This document shows, one piece after another, positions 1-12,700 of a stretch of DNA of 64,000 nucleotides. The stretch's first letter is position 1; the number at the start of each line of letters is the position of its first letter. Origin of the DNA: CAVVSQ01 sp963848825 (lineage in GTDB: Bacteria; Planctomycetota; Planctomycetia; Gemmatales; Gemmataceae); contig CAWKFA010000010.1 in assembly GCA_963848825.1 (NCBI GenBank), positions 378,343 through 442,342 of the forward strand, written 5' to 3'. The position numbers were made by a program, and so were the translations under genes. The notes beneath the pieces were generated by a model. That model did no database searches. It saw only the letters and a program-made list of their open reading frames with translations, and was not told the DNA's origin.

Positions 1-820
1 GACAACTCGCGCAGGTCCGCCGGCCCCTCGCCTCGTAAAGTATCCAGGCACTCGCGCACTTCGAGCGCATTGCCAACGGCACTACCCAGCGGCGCATTCA
101 TGGCGGTCATGACCGCCTGTGTGTGAACGCCATGAGCCTTACCCGTGCGCACCAGGCTGTGCGCCAGCGATTCGGCATCGGCGCGGGTCTTCATGAAGCG
201 CCTTGCCCATATTTCACATCCAGCACCAGGGCGTCAATTCCCTCGGCAATTTTCTTGCTCATGATGGAGGCGGTGATGAGGGGGATACTTTCGACGGTGG
301 CGGTAACATCACGCATGGCGTAGAGCAGTTTGTCGGCGGGCGCGATTTCGCGGGTCTGACCTATCATGGCGCAACCGACCTTCTTGAGTGCCTCGCGAAA
401 TTCCACGAGCCCCAGGTCCACGCGAAAACCAGGAATCGACTCAAGCTTGTCGAGAGTGCCTCCCGTGTGCCCAAGGCCCCGGCCGGACATCATGGGCACC
501 GCGACGCCGCAGGCCGCGGCCAGGGGCGCGAGTATCAGAGATGTCTTGTCACCTACGCCGCCGGTGCTGTGCTTATCGACCTTGGGCCCTGGAATGTCCG
601 CCAGGTCGAGTTTGACGCCTGAGGACACCATCGCCCGCGTGAGCGCCGCCGTTTCCGCGTCCGTCATGCCTCGCCACAAGATTGCCATGAGAAGGGCGCC
701 GGTTTGGTATTCTGGCCAACCGCGCCCGGTAACGCCCATCACGAATGCTTCGATTTCCTGGCGGTCCAGCGCCAGTCCGTCGCGCTTTTTCCGAATGATG
801 TCAACGGCACGCAACGTCAT
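1..820 (-). CDS. deoA: Pyrimidine-nucleoside (thymidine) phosphorylase, cut by window edge and frameshifted
   Basis: Nucleoside salvage enzyme that splits thymidine or deoxyuridine with phosphate into the base and 2-deoxyribose 1-phosphate in the cytosol. The N-terminal helical domain is followed by STGGVGDKTS and the family signature SGRGLGHTGGTLDKLES. I chose the ATG at 820 because a GGAGG lies 8 nt upstream; a longer frame from 856 would overlap the end of the preceding giant gene. The frame breaks near 195: it reads DVKYGQGAS then stop, but one additional T gives GAFMKTRADAESLAHSLV and the frame then stays open to base 1, matching the rest of the family. So the C-terminal part lies outside the window, and a one-base deletion (probably a consensus error) interrupts the visible part. 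Only 4 nt separate it from the upstream giant gene, which suggests cotranscription. Confidence 0.93.
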
Positions 821-824
821 CCGG

Positions 825-3800
825 TTAACCTCCAGGATCGTTCGTCTCATCCACAAGGCCGGCGAAAAGCTTGTCGAGAATGGCGTTAAGATATGATTTT
901 TCGACGGCGCGGCGCCAGCCGCCGCTCGAAATGACAGTAGCCGCCTCAGCTCGAATATTTGTCAGCCTGGCGCGGCGGAGTGTGGAAATCGACGGTCACA
1001 CCACTGCTGGCCTGAATGTCTGCGATCACCGTTATGCTACTGGGCTGAACCCCATTCCGTCTGGCCATCTGGTCCATCAAAGCGGTTACGTTCCAGCTAC
1101 TTTCCTGGCCGGCGAGGGATCCAGGCCTGCTAGCCGCCGGTGTGACACTTCGCGCCGTAGGATTGGAAGCGGGCGCTGAAACGGCCGTCGGCCCGCCCGT
1201 GCCGGAGGGTGGCGGAGGACTGCTGACGAGGGGGGATACCGATCTGCGCACTAGCGGGACCGGCAAGTGCAGAATTGGCCACATTCGGAGACGGGCTGCT
1301 ACTCATTGAGGGGGGCACCGGGATTTGCCGACGGATGCAGTTGGACGATATAAGCGTCGAGTAAGCTGACATCGCCCGCATCCACCGAATTGTCGCCGGC
1401 AGGATCACCGATGATTGCCGGATCGAGCGCCGGAAATTGGCTGAATCCACTGGCACGGCCCTGCGCGACATTGTCCACGATGAGATGATCAAGTCCCGTG
1501 ATCTTGCGGTCGGCATTTACATCGCCAAGATAGGCATTGACGTGGAGTCCACTGACCGCGACGGCCCCGCCAACGTCGCCGCCGTTGATGACGATGTTAC
1601 CCAGTACAAGTCGTTCCGTGGCCTGGTATAAATTATTCGCCGCATCGGGCACCACCGCCACCACGTCACCGAGCACGACGGTTCCCGTCTGTGCCATGCT
1701 GTCATGAAAATCGAAGGTGGCGACACCTCCGGCATTCGTGATCAGCGTGAAAACACCGTTTGAGTCGGTCGCGTCACTATTGTTTCCTTGCAATGTGCCG
1801 TTCACACCGAGCAAGGCAGGATTGTAAGTGAGCGTAAAGGTGACGTCCGTTACGCCCGCGGCATTGTAGAGCGTGATCGGGATCCCGTCTGAACCACCGT
1901 TCGCCACGCCCCCGTTGGGGACTTCGATGGGCGTATTGCTGTCGGGCCCGCGTGCGAAATCGGGAATGCCGAGAACCGGAGCGGAGTTCATCTGGTAATG
2001 GGTCGTGAATGTGGTGACGTAATTGGCGTGGCTGCCGTCGTTGGCGCCGTCCAAGTTTGTCCCCAGCGCGTCCAAAAAGCCCTGGCTAGAATTGCCGCTG
2101 GCCAACGTGACCTGGTAGGTGGCGTCGGGAAGGACCACCGAATCCTTGCCGAACACGAAACTATTGATTTGCTGCAGATAACTCGACGTCGCCTTGAAAG
2201 TGACACTTTGGTTGGACGGTCCTGGAACTAACGAGCCATGAATGTTGCCGACGCCTTTGTTTCCGACCATCTTTACGACGGGCACCATGGCCGAATTCAG
2301 GCCATAAAGAGCCAGGTCTGCGGGAACGATGGGCTTGTTGAAAGTGACCGTAAAGCCATCGGGCGTCGGCGCGAACGAGGTAACGATCAAACCTTGAACG
2401 ACGATCGCGCTACTCGTGCCGCTGACCTTGGGGTTGGTGGTAAGAGGATCGGTGGCCATTATTTTTTGACTTCCGGCGGTATTCAAAGTAACGCCAAATA
2501 CATGGGACCCATCATCCCCGCCAGGGCCAATCGTAAATGGGTAACTCGCGACGATGGTGGCCGCGGTCGGGTCCGTGCTGGTGAGAGCAATCGTGCCGGC
2601 ATAATTCGTGGCGAGATTACCGAATTGATCGAGGGCCTGGACGGTGACGTTAAAGGGAGCGCCCGTGATTTGGGTGCCCGCAGGCGCCGTGATCAGAAAA
2701 CTTGTGGCCGGCCCGGCGACGACCATGATTGGCACGCTGCTACCCGTTATGGCGGGAGCTCCGACCTGGGTCGCCACAATACTGGTTTGAGAAACCATTG
2801 TCAGCGCCACCGCAAAGGTGCCAACGCCCTGGTTCAGCGTGACACCCGCAGGCAAGAGAGCGTTGCCGTTGCCACCGTCGGTTAGCTGCACGGTACCCGT
2901 ATATCCCGTGTCCGTATGGCCGTGATCGTCTTGCGCCGTCACCGTTACCGAAAGGTACGATCCGGCCGCAATCTGCGTCGTTGACGGCACGACGCTAAAC
3001 CTCGTGGTGAGGGTGGACACGATGATCGTCCCTGTGGTGCCGGTAAGACCGGGGGCGGTCGAATCGCTCGCGGATATGGTCTGAATTCCAGGGCTTTCGA
3101 GCGTGGCGGAAAAGGTGCCTGTGCCATCGACAAGCGCCGCGGCGGCTGGCAGGAGTGCGCTGGTGTCGCTACTGCCAAATTGCACGATGCCCGAGTAGAG
3201 ACTGCCGCTGGGATTGCCGTATTGATCCTCGGCAGTGACGGTGAACATGATCGGACTTCCCGAAATCGTCGGGGCCGGTGTCGATATCACGAAGTGGCTA
3301 GTCGGGTCAGGCACGGAAATAACGGTCAGTACCACGTCGTTGCCATCGCCGCCGGCATAGTTGACGTTGAAAACAAAGCGGCCGATGGCGATGGTTCCCC
3401 CTTGAAGCTCAGGCCCGGCAAAAAGTCCGCTGATGGGGGCTGATCCCTGATTGTCGATGATTTCAAATTGCTGACCCAGCGTGGGCGTGAACCCATTCGC
3501 CAGAGAAAGATTGAGCGCCAGCGCCACCGAGATCGCTGCCCGTTTCGTTTAGGTTAACCGTACCGCCCGCGGCGACGATGAGTTGATCGAACTGCCCCGT
3601 GCCCGAACCGCCCAGTTCAAGGCTGAGCGTGCCTCCTTGTCCCAACGTCGCGTTGCCCACGGTGAGCGGTGCTGTTATACCTGGCGCATCGCCAGGGGAA
3701 ATGGTACCTCCGCCATCGGTGGCGACGGAATGACTGATCGTGCCCGTACCCGCGAGCGTGCCGCCGCCAAGGGTGACGGCACTCGCAGTCAAGGCCCCGT

Positions 3801-6800
3801 CGACAACAAGCGTCCCCGCATTGATTGTGGTTGGTCCAGTGAAGCTGGACACCGACCCGGTGCCGAGCGTAAAGTTGCCCGCACCCGCTAAAATCAAGCC
3901 GCCCGAATCCGGCGGGGCACCCGTGCCATCGTCAATATTACCGGTGAAGATCAAGCTGGCCGCGTTGGCGAGAGTAAGCGTGTTGCCCTCGAGTGCCACA
4001 TTACCGGCGCCAGTTAATGAGCCCAGCGTCTGATCGGCGCCGAGAATGAAGCTGGCATTGGCGACGACAACCACTCTTGCCAACGCACCCACAGAGGCGG
4101 CGTTGTTTGCAATCAGCGTACCGCTCGTGACATTGGCAATTGTCCCATCGACCAGGCTGGCGGCGGCAGTCGGCAGCGTGGTGGTGCCCGCCCCGCTGAA
4201 GGTAAGAACATCGGAATGGCCGCTGTCGTTCAAACTGCCGACATTTAGAAGCACGCCCGCGGCTGGACTGAAGGTCGGATTGCCGCCAAGTGTGGTATTT
4301 CCCAGGGACAGACCGGCGCCCGTGACCGTGAGCGTGTTGCTGCCAATGTTCAGGGGACCCATGATCGCGGGCACGTTGCGCACGTCAATCGTACTATCGA
4401 CCCCTACCAGCACATTGTTGGTAAAGGTTTGCGTGCCGAGACTTTGACTACCGCTCAGGCCAAAGACGGCAAGAGAACCACCGCCGCTACGTGTGAATGT
4501 AAAGGAAGTAATAATCTTGGATTGCTCCGCGCTGGACAACGTGAAGTCCTGCTCGTAGAGGCGCGGATTGTCCGGCGTTCCGGAATAGCCAGCGCCGCCC
4601 GCCCTGGTGATGCGGCCCAGGCCGGCGATGGCGTAGCCAGTCGATCCAAACCAATCGGGTACCACCTGGTTCGCGAAGGAAACCGTATCCTGAGAGCCGT
4701 CCTGAAAATTGAGGGCCAGGTTATAGGTGGCGTCCCCATTGGTCGCCGCATCCAAAACACTCAGGGTCTGCAAACGGGTCGGCGTGGCGAGACTCAGCGT
4801 GTAGTCGCTGGCGTCGGCAGCGAGCAAGACATTGTTAGCCGTATAAGGCTGCAACTGAAAGCTGACAGCCGGGTTGGCCAGGCTGGCGACGAGGCCATCC
4901 GCCGGCAGGCCGCTGCCTGGCGACGAAAATAGCGCGCCGCTCTGATAGAGCACGTTGCCGGTGTCATCGAGTGCACTCGTTGTCCCCGTGGCCGGGTCGA
5001 GTTCGCCGCTTCCCCAGATGACGTCCTGGTTAAAACCAGTGACTGGCAGCGGTTGTTGCTTCCATTGAGAGGCCTGTAGCGAAAGCTTGCCGCCGGTCAA
5101 GGACACTGGACCGGCGCCCAGACCCAGCGGGTTGGTTACGCTGAGCGTGCCGGCACTTGCGTTCGTGGCGGCATAAGTATTGGCGGCGGCCAAAACCAGT
5201 GTGCCCGCGCCGATTTTGTTGAGCGTGCCCGTTCCGGTGACCACACTATTAACAACCAGCGTAACACCCGAGTCTACATTGAACTTGCTGCTGGCGTCGG
5301 CTAGCACATAGTTGAGAGAAGAAGTGAAGGAGCCCCTGGCTTCGAGACTACCTGCATTGATGGTTACCGCCGCGGAGTTATTCCCAAGGTTGGCGTCCGT
5401 GCTAATCGCCACCGTTCCGGCGTTGATGGTGGTTGGTCCCACGAACGTGCTGGGACCGATCAGGGTCAAGATCCCATTGCCATTTTTTACGAGAGCCGTG
5501 GCTGTTCCCGAAATGGCACTAATGAGGAGCGTATTGCCATTGCCGGCAAACGTGAGCGCGCCGGCACTCGCATTCAGACTGCCATTGCTGATTGTCAAGA
5601 TGCCACCATCCGAACCAATCGTGGCGGCGGATGTCAAGGTGATGACGCCGGCGATGCTGTTCGAGCCTCCCAGGCTCTCGATGGCGCCCGCCCCGTTGGG
5701 TCCGCCGCCCGCGATGGCGATCGGACTGCCTGCCGCGAGACTAATTCCACCTGTTGCCGGCAACTTCAAGGCCGCGCCGCCGGCGACTGTCACGCCGGAG
5801 GTTCCCTGGAGAGCGGCGGAATTTCCCAGCAGCACGATGCCGGCATTGATCGTCGTCGGACCCGTGTAAGGGTCTGCACCATTTAGCGTGAGGGTACCCG
5901 CGCCATTTTTGATCAGTCCCGACGGTGCCACACGAAACAGATTGCCGGCGCCGCTATCGGTTGGCACGGTATAATCGGCGACATTGCCGCCCGAGGTCGT
6001 ATTGCCCAGCGCGTCGCTGGGCCCATTATCAATTCGAAATACAAAGCCCTTGGTGTTCGTGAATCCCGTCCAACCGTTGTTGTTCTGCGCATCAGCGCCC
6101 GCGCCACCGCCCCCGTTGGCGAAACGAATGTCGATGTTGTGCCAGCCCGCGCTGAGCGTAATCTCGCCGGTGCCGATGGAGTTGGTATAACTCGGGTCGT
6201 TTATATAGGTAACGCCGTCGATCGAGAGCAGAGTACTGTCATCGATGGATTTGGCAAAGGATAGATAGCCCTTGCCGGTGTTGGAGAAATTAGGAACGTT
6301 GATCTGGCCCTGGTAAAACCAGGTATCGTTGGTTGCCCAGATGTGCCTGGAGACGGCTTGCAACGAATTGTCGTTGCCATTGGTCTCCCCCATGAAGGGG
6401 TAGAAGACGGTGTCCCAGCCATAGGAGGCGATGTCGCCCACGGCAGCCAGATCGAGATTGCCCGGCCCCTGCGTCTCAAGAAGCCCGGGTGAGCCCGGGC
6501 TGTAGGGGGAAGCCACGCCGGAGGCTACCACGATATTGCCAGCTCCCGTGAAGGTGATTGTTCCCTGAATGATGGTGAAGCTCGCATTGCTTAAAGTGAG
6601 GGTGCCGGCGTCCGCGCCGATGGAGGCCGCCAGAGTCACGGTGATCGGCCCCGCGATGCTATTGGCCCCGCCCAGGCTTTCGATGGCGCCACCACCGCTC
6701 GGCCCAGCGCCTATGATGAAAAAGGCTATCGTACTTGCCAGGTTGATCCCGCCAGCAACTGCAAGTTGCAAGCCACCCCCCGCAGCAACAGTTACACTCG

Positions 6801-9634
6801 GCGTTGAGCCGACGGCTTTGCTATTAGCCAAAACCAAGACGCCGGCATTGACTGCCGTAGCCCCGGTATAAGTGTTCGAACCATTCAGCGTAACCGTCCC
6901 CACCCCGCTCTTGATCACTCCGAATGTGCCCGCCACCACGCCCGCAACCGAAATACCGCCTGCGCCCCCGAGGGTAACACTGCCGCCCGCAAGATTCAGG
7001 CCGGCCAGAGTCAAAGTACCCGCATCCGCAACAATAGTTGCCCCGCCGGATACAAGCACGGTACCCGCAATATTGTTAGTTCCACCGAGGCTCTCAAGAG
7101 CCCCGCCCGCGGCAGGCCCGGTGCCGCTGATGTTGACTGTCAGCGAAGGGGACAGATTGATGCCACCCGCGGCGGCCAGTTGCAAGGCCGCCCCAGAGAC
7201 CACGGTGACATTGGACATGGTACCCAGCGCGTTCGTGTTTCCCAGGACCATGATGCCGCCATTGACGTTCGCCGAAACAAAGCCGCTAAATGCACCGGTT
7301 ACCGTCAGTGTCCCCGGGCCCTGCTTGGTAAGTATGCCGGTGCCACCGGAAGCTTTCGAAACCGAGCTTGCCAAAGTTACCGAGCCATTATGGGCGAGCG
7401 TTAACGAGCCAATGACGATATTGCTGGTCAGCGCGATATTGTTGGCGGTAATCGACAAGCTTCCCGTGTTCGCGCCGTTGTTACCCAACGACAGGCCGCT
7501 ATTGACGTTGACGGTGTCCGAGGCGATGTTGCCGGCGATGGTGAGGGCCGCTTTGAAATCGAGCGGAGCCGGTGCGCCGACGGTGATCGTATTGGTGGTG
7601 CCGGCTGCCGCGTTTATCGCGAGGGAGGTTTTGGGACCTGAAAAAATCGTCGGAGGAAAAGATCCGCCGCTGACGAGCTCCGACAAGCCGTTGGCGGCGA
7701 CGCCATCGTCCTCCAGGGTAACGGTGTTGCTCGAACCGGGCAGCTGGACGAACGCATTGGAAACGGTGCTCTTGTTGGTAAGTGCCGTTATGTTGGCGAA
7801 GGTGATGAGATTGCCATCAAGATAAATTGTGCCGGCGTGGGCGCCACTGTAGGTATACACCTCCTTGGTGAAAGTCCCACTCAATATGGTCAGTGAATTA
7901 CCGCCCGTCAAATCGCCGCCGTTGAAACTGACGGGGACATTGAAATAGCCATTGGAATAGTCGATGGTAAGCGAATCGGCCACGCCGTTTTGGCCTGTCA
8001 CCGTGACGCCGGTGGCGGTCGCGAGCGCCTGGCTTACCAGAACATTATTGTTGCCGTCGAGTAACTGCAGGTTGGTACCGGAGGTGTCCAGACGCAGGAC
8101 GAACGTATGAGGGCCGCCTGCCGCTGCCGTATAAACTTCCACGCTCGTCGTGAAGGGGATGCCCGCTGACGCGATGCCGTCGGCGACCACCTTCAACGTG
8201 AAATTGTTCTGTTGGAGGCCGGCGGGCAAGGCGAACTGCACGGTCTCCGTCGCGGTTCCCGTGGCGACGTTGGTGTTGCTCCAGTTGAAGGTGCGCGCGT
8301 AAAAGACATTGCCGCTGCCATCCGTGAGCTGGACGATGGGATAGTTTTCCGCCATCTCCGCGTCATCGCCGTAGCTGGCGCCTTCAGAGAGGCCATTGAG
8401 CTGCGTACCTGTCAACGTGTAAGTATTGCCGCCATTGGCAACGACGCTAGTTATGGCCGGCTGCCAGGCCGGGTTGGCGTTCACGCCTGTGCGCAAATTC
8501 CCAGAGAGTGCCGCTGGATAAGCTCAGCAGTACGTCGCCGTTGGGCAGCACCAGCATGCGCTCGAGAAAAGCCGCCTTATTGAGTGCGTCGGTAAGGGCA
8601 GTCGGCGTCACTACCGGTGTCAGTGTGTTTGCCACTGGATCGAAATCAAAAAGTTGCGTGGGCCTGGTGAATATCTTGGGGGATGAAGTATCGGCCGCCA
8701 GTAAAACGTGGCCGTTGGGCAGCACGGCGGCCGGCGCGTCGTCTCCGCCCATATTCGCAGGCAGGCTGGGTCCCTGTGCCCAGGTGTTGGTCGTGGGGTT
8801 ATAGAGAACGGTGTTGTTGTTGGCGCCGATCTGGAAAAGCCGCCCATCCGGTAACATGAGGGCCGGCCCGAGTTCGGCGCCGAAGGCGGAACCCGTCAGC
8901 GGCACCGGCACCGTCCCGGCATCCACCCACGTATTGGACGACGGCACATAACGCTGGGCATGCCCCGCCCCCGTTGCGGGGCTGGAGAAGACGTCATAGG
9001 AAAGGATGCTGCCGTCGGGCAGCTTGGCCCACGTTTCCTCGTCGCTGCGGTCGCCGCGCAACTTGGTCGGACCGGTGGCCCAGGTATTGGCGGCAGGGTC
9101 ATAAAGATAAGTTTGGGCGCCGCTCAAATACCCGACCAGGACCTTGCCATTATTCAGGACTTCGGAAGGATCGTCGCCGAAACTGCCGTTGGGAAAGTTG
9201 GGGATCGATGTCCAGGTATTCGCCACCGGGTCATATATCTCGCCCGTGTTGTTGAAGTTGCTGGTGGTTGCGGGGCCGCTATATTCGCCCCCGAGGACAA
9301 AGACTTTACCGCTGGGCAGGACATCGGAAGTGAAAAACAAGCGTTCCAGGCTCATGGACGCAAGGGTGGTGAACGAACCCGCGATATAACTGCCGGCTGC
9401 GTTTGGCGCCAGCCGATACCAGGCTCTGGAGGCATTGTCGCCGCCCCCTTGCAGCATCACCGAGCCATCGGCTAACAGCATCATGCTCTGAACGTTGCCC
9501 ACCGGGCTGCTCAGCGAGGTCCAGGCCGGATTGATACGTTCCTCGAGCTGATCAAACTCGAGCGTCCGGCGGCGCCGCCAGGTTTTTTTTTCGTTTCGAC
9601 TGGAAAACAGCGCTTTCAGCCAACCAGGGAACAT
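825..9634 (-). CDS. Giant secreted protein B: galactose-oxidase/kelch propeller, autotransporter-type repeats, cohesin- and dockerin-like modules
   Basis: Predicted giant extracellular protein of about 2,930 residues. The start at 9634 has AAGGAG 8 nt upstream. The N-terminus is basic and carries LEFDQLEERINPA, a form of the LExLExR motif seen at the start of planctomycete surface proteins. Order of modules: kelch/galactose-oxidase-like propeller (about 9500-8530, repeated YDPVANTW and YNPTTNTW) with its E-set-like C-terminal domain (8470-8150); long autotransporter-associated beta-strand repeats (8100-3550, for example GAGTLTLNGADPYTGPTTIN); a PA14-like domain inside them (6440-5960); a roughly 200-residue jelly-roll-like module (5050-4440); Ig-like repeats (3300-2400); a cohesin-like module (1960-1570); a dockerin-like pair of calcium loops (GDVNADRKITGLD and GDNSVDAGDVSLLD, 1540-1330); a Ser/Pro-rich linker; and a tail NAILDKLFAGLVDE ending at 825. 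Frame breaks lie near 8490, 3530, 1310 and 958. No outer-membrane beta-barrel is visible, so the secretion route is unknown. Confidence 0.85.
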
Positions 9635-9711
9635 TAGAGGCTCCTTGAAGGGGAAGCTTCAAGTGAACACCGACCGCCCACCACACGTCGCGACCACAAC
9701 GAAGGCAACGG

Positions 9712-12700
9712 CTAACTATCTATTGCGCCCAACAGGTCCGCGAAAAGTTTATCGAGGACGCTGACCGCATCGCTGTTGATTGCATTGGCCGTGGCGGGGC
9801 CATTCTTATCGGGCAAGGAACCGTTCCCTGGCAGCGCGGCCGAGAGCTCCAGGTCCGTGAACAGTTCGTCGGCCGCCTGAGTATAGCGTGACCAGACCGC
9901 AAACCACCCATCAATCCCGTTCGGCGCGGCGGCGGGAATTAGGAACGGCAGTTTGCACGACAGAAACACCTGATCCCCTGATGGCCGGCCTGTAATAGTT
10001 AGAACATTCGGCTCGAACGCCAGCGCAGCGCTAATCAGGATGGTGCCGGCCCCGCTTTGCCGGTCGGTCGCTTCCTTTCCAAAGGCAGCATTCGTCAAGA
10101 CGACGAGTGCAGCTTCTTCTGGCGCCAAGTTTGTGGTTTCGGACAAGGGCACTTCGGGCTCAGCGTGAAACGCGTTCCCGATGTCCGTTGCAAACACGCC
10201 GCGCTGCGCTCATTCCAGCCCGCAAGGTGACCCGATCCAGGCCAGGGCTGAGAATCATGCCGCTATGAGGATCGGTTAGTGTCGTGTAGAACTGCTGGCC
10301 GTCCGGCGCGGTGGAATCGACGAGCCGTACCGTCGTCGCGATCGGCGTTGCGGATTGGGCGAGGGCCCGGGGCATAAGGTGAAACAGCAGGTTGACCAGA
10401 CTGCCACCCGCAGGAGCCGCGATCGGCGTGTCGCTGAAGAGTAGAATGCCGATCTGTCCGCTCTGCGCATCAATCGTCGAAGTTAGCCGCCAACCGCTAC
10501 CGCCAGCGGGGATCGTGCCAAGGGTGATGTCCGCCGCGGCAATAGTCAGCGCCGTCGGGTCGTAAGTGAGAGAGAGAGATGCCTGCGTCAGACCAGGACT
10601 GCCCTCCGGATGCGGGTGATCGAGGAGGACCGAGACAGCTTGCACCGGGCACTTTTGTAGCTACGTCATCCGGGATACTCAGACTCAATGTGGGATCGAC
10701 ACTGTTGGGCGACGAAATCAGGTTTCTATCCAGAAAGTTTACATTGCCCACGAGCAACTGGGTGGGAGGCTGCGGAATCTGCGCGGCTTGAGCTGGACGA
10801 TAAAGGCATCGATCGTGCTGACGTCACCGGCATCCACGGAGAAGTCGCCGGCAACATCGCCAACAATAACTGGGTCCAATTGCACGTAAGCGGCGAAGCC
10901 AGCGGCCCGTCCCTGGGCCACGTTGTCGGCCACAAGCTTGTCAAGCCCGTCAACGATCCTGTCGCCATTGGCGTCGCCAAAGTAAGCATTGACGTGAACG
11001 CCATTGGCAGCCACGGCTCCCGTATTCGCGTTGCCGTTGATGACGATATTGCCGAGTTGCAATTGCTCTTTGACCTGGTAAAGCTTGAGCGCGGCGGCAT
11101 TATTCAGCGACGGCACGATGGCGGCGATATCGCCCAGTACGAGTGGGCTATCCGGGACGGCGGAGCGCGGCGTCGAATCGCTGTAATGAAAAGTAGCCAC
11201 GCCGCCGGAGTTCGAAATCAAGACAAGGTTTGAAGTGTTTGGATCGGTGGCGTCGCTGACAACGCCACCCAGGGCGCCAAGACTGCTCAGGAGCGCTGGA
11301 TTGTATGTCAGGGAAAATGTCACGTCCGTGACGTTGGCGGCATTATAAAGCGTTACGGGAATGCCGGCGGCACCGTTGTTCGGCACCAGGATGGGCGCGT
11401 GGCTATCTGGACCGCGCGCAAAGTCAGGGACACCAAGGACTGGAGTAGCGCTTGCCTCGTAATGCGTCGTAAACGTGGTGACAAAATTGGCCGTGCCGCC
11501 ATTGTTAAGCCCATCCAGGCCCACACCTAAAGCATCCAGGAAGCCATTGTTACCCGCGCCGCTCACCAGCTTGACGGTATAGGTAGCGTCCGGGAGCACC
11601 TCGGAACTGTAAGCGCTGTCCTGCAAATGAGTGATACTGTTGAGCAACTGCAAATAGGCAGAAGTTCCCTTGAAGGTTATGGCCTGGTTGAGTGGATCGA
11701 CAAAAATGGTGCCATGGATCGCACCGACATGATTATTGCCGCTCATGACGACATCGGCAACCGTGGTCAAGTTGGCACCGAAAAGAAACACATCGGATGG
11801 CAAGAAAGGTTTGTTGAAGGTGGCGGTAAAGCCGTCGGCACTGGGCGTGAACGAAGTTACCAATAGTCCGCGGGAATTAATGGCTGGGCTGATGCCGGTG
11901 ATCGTTGGGTTGGTGGAATGCAAGTCGGTAGCTGTAACGAAAAGCGTCCCACCGGATTTCAGGGTAATGCTGAACGTGTGCGAGCCGGCGTCCCCACTCG
12001 TGAATTGATAGTTGGCGGCCAGCGTGGCGGCCCGTGAATCGGTGCTGGTAAGCGCAACATTGCCCGTATAGCCTGGGACGACATTGCTATAAACATCGAT
12101 GGCCTGGACCGTGACATTGAACGGCGTGCCCGTGATCAAGGTACCGGTGGGAGTAACCACCGCAAAGGAGGTCACCGCCGCCGGGGTGACGGAGATCGGC
12201 ACGGTGGAACCGGTAAGGCCGGCGTTCACCACGTCGGACGCCTTGATCGTCCACGGTCCGCCGGCGACTGTCCGAAGCGTTACTTGAAATGTCCCCACGC
12301 CGTTGAAGAGGGTCGCGTTCGCCGGCAAGATGGGATTGCCACCGGTCGTGGTGATCTGCACGCTGCCTGAATAGTTGGTGGCCGTATGGCCCAGGTCATC
12401 CTGTGCGGTTACCGTAACCAGGACCGGCGAACCTGCTACTGTCGGGGCGACCGACGACACGACCATGAATTTCGTCGCCACCGCAAAGACGTTGATCAGG
12501 CCACTCGTGCCGGAAATCCCGGCAATGATGGAGTCCTGCGCCGTAATCGTCTGATTGCCCAAATTATTTAACGTGAAGTTAAACAAGCCGGTCCCGTTAG
12601 TGAGGGTGACGGGGCCGGGTAAAGATGCGCTGCCGTCGGTACTCGAAAATAGAACGCTACCCGTATAATCGCTACCCGTCGCGTTATTGAAAATGTCCAG

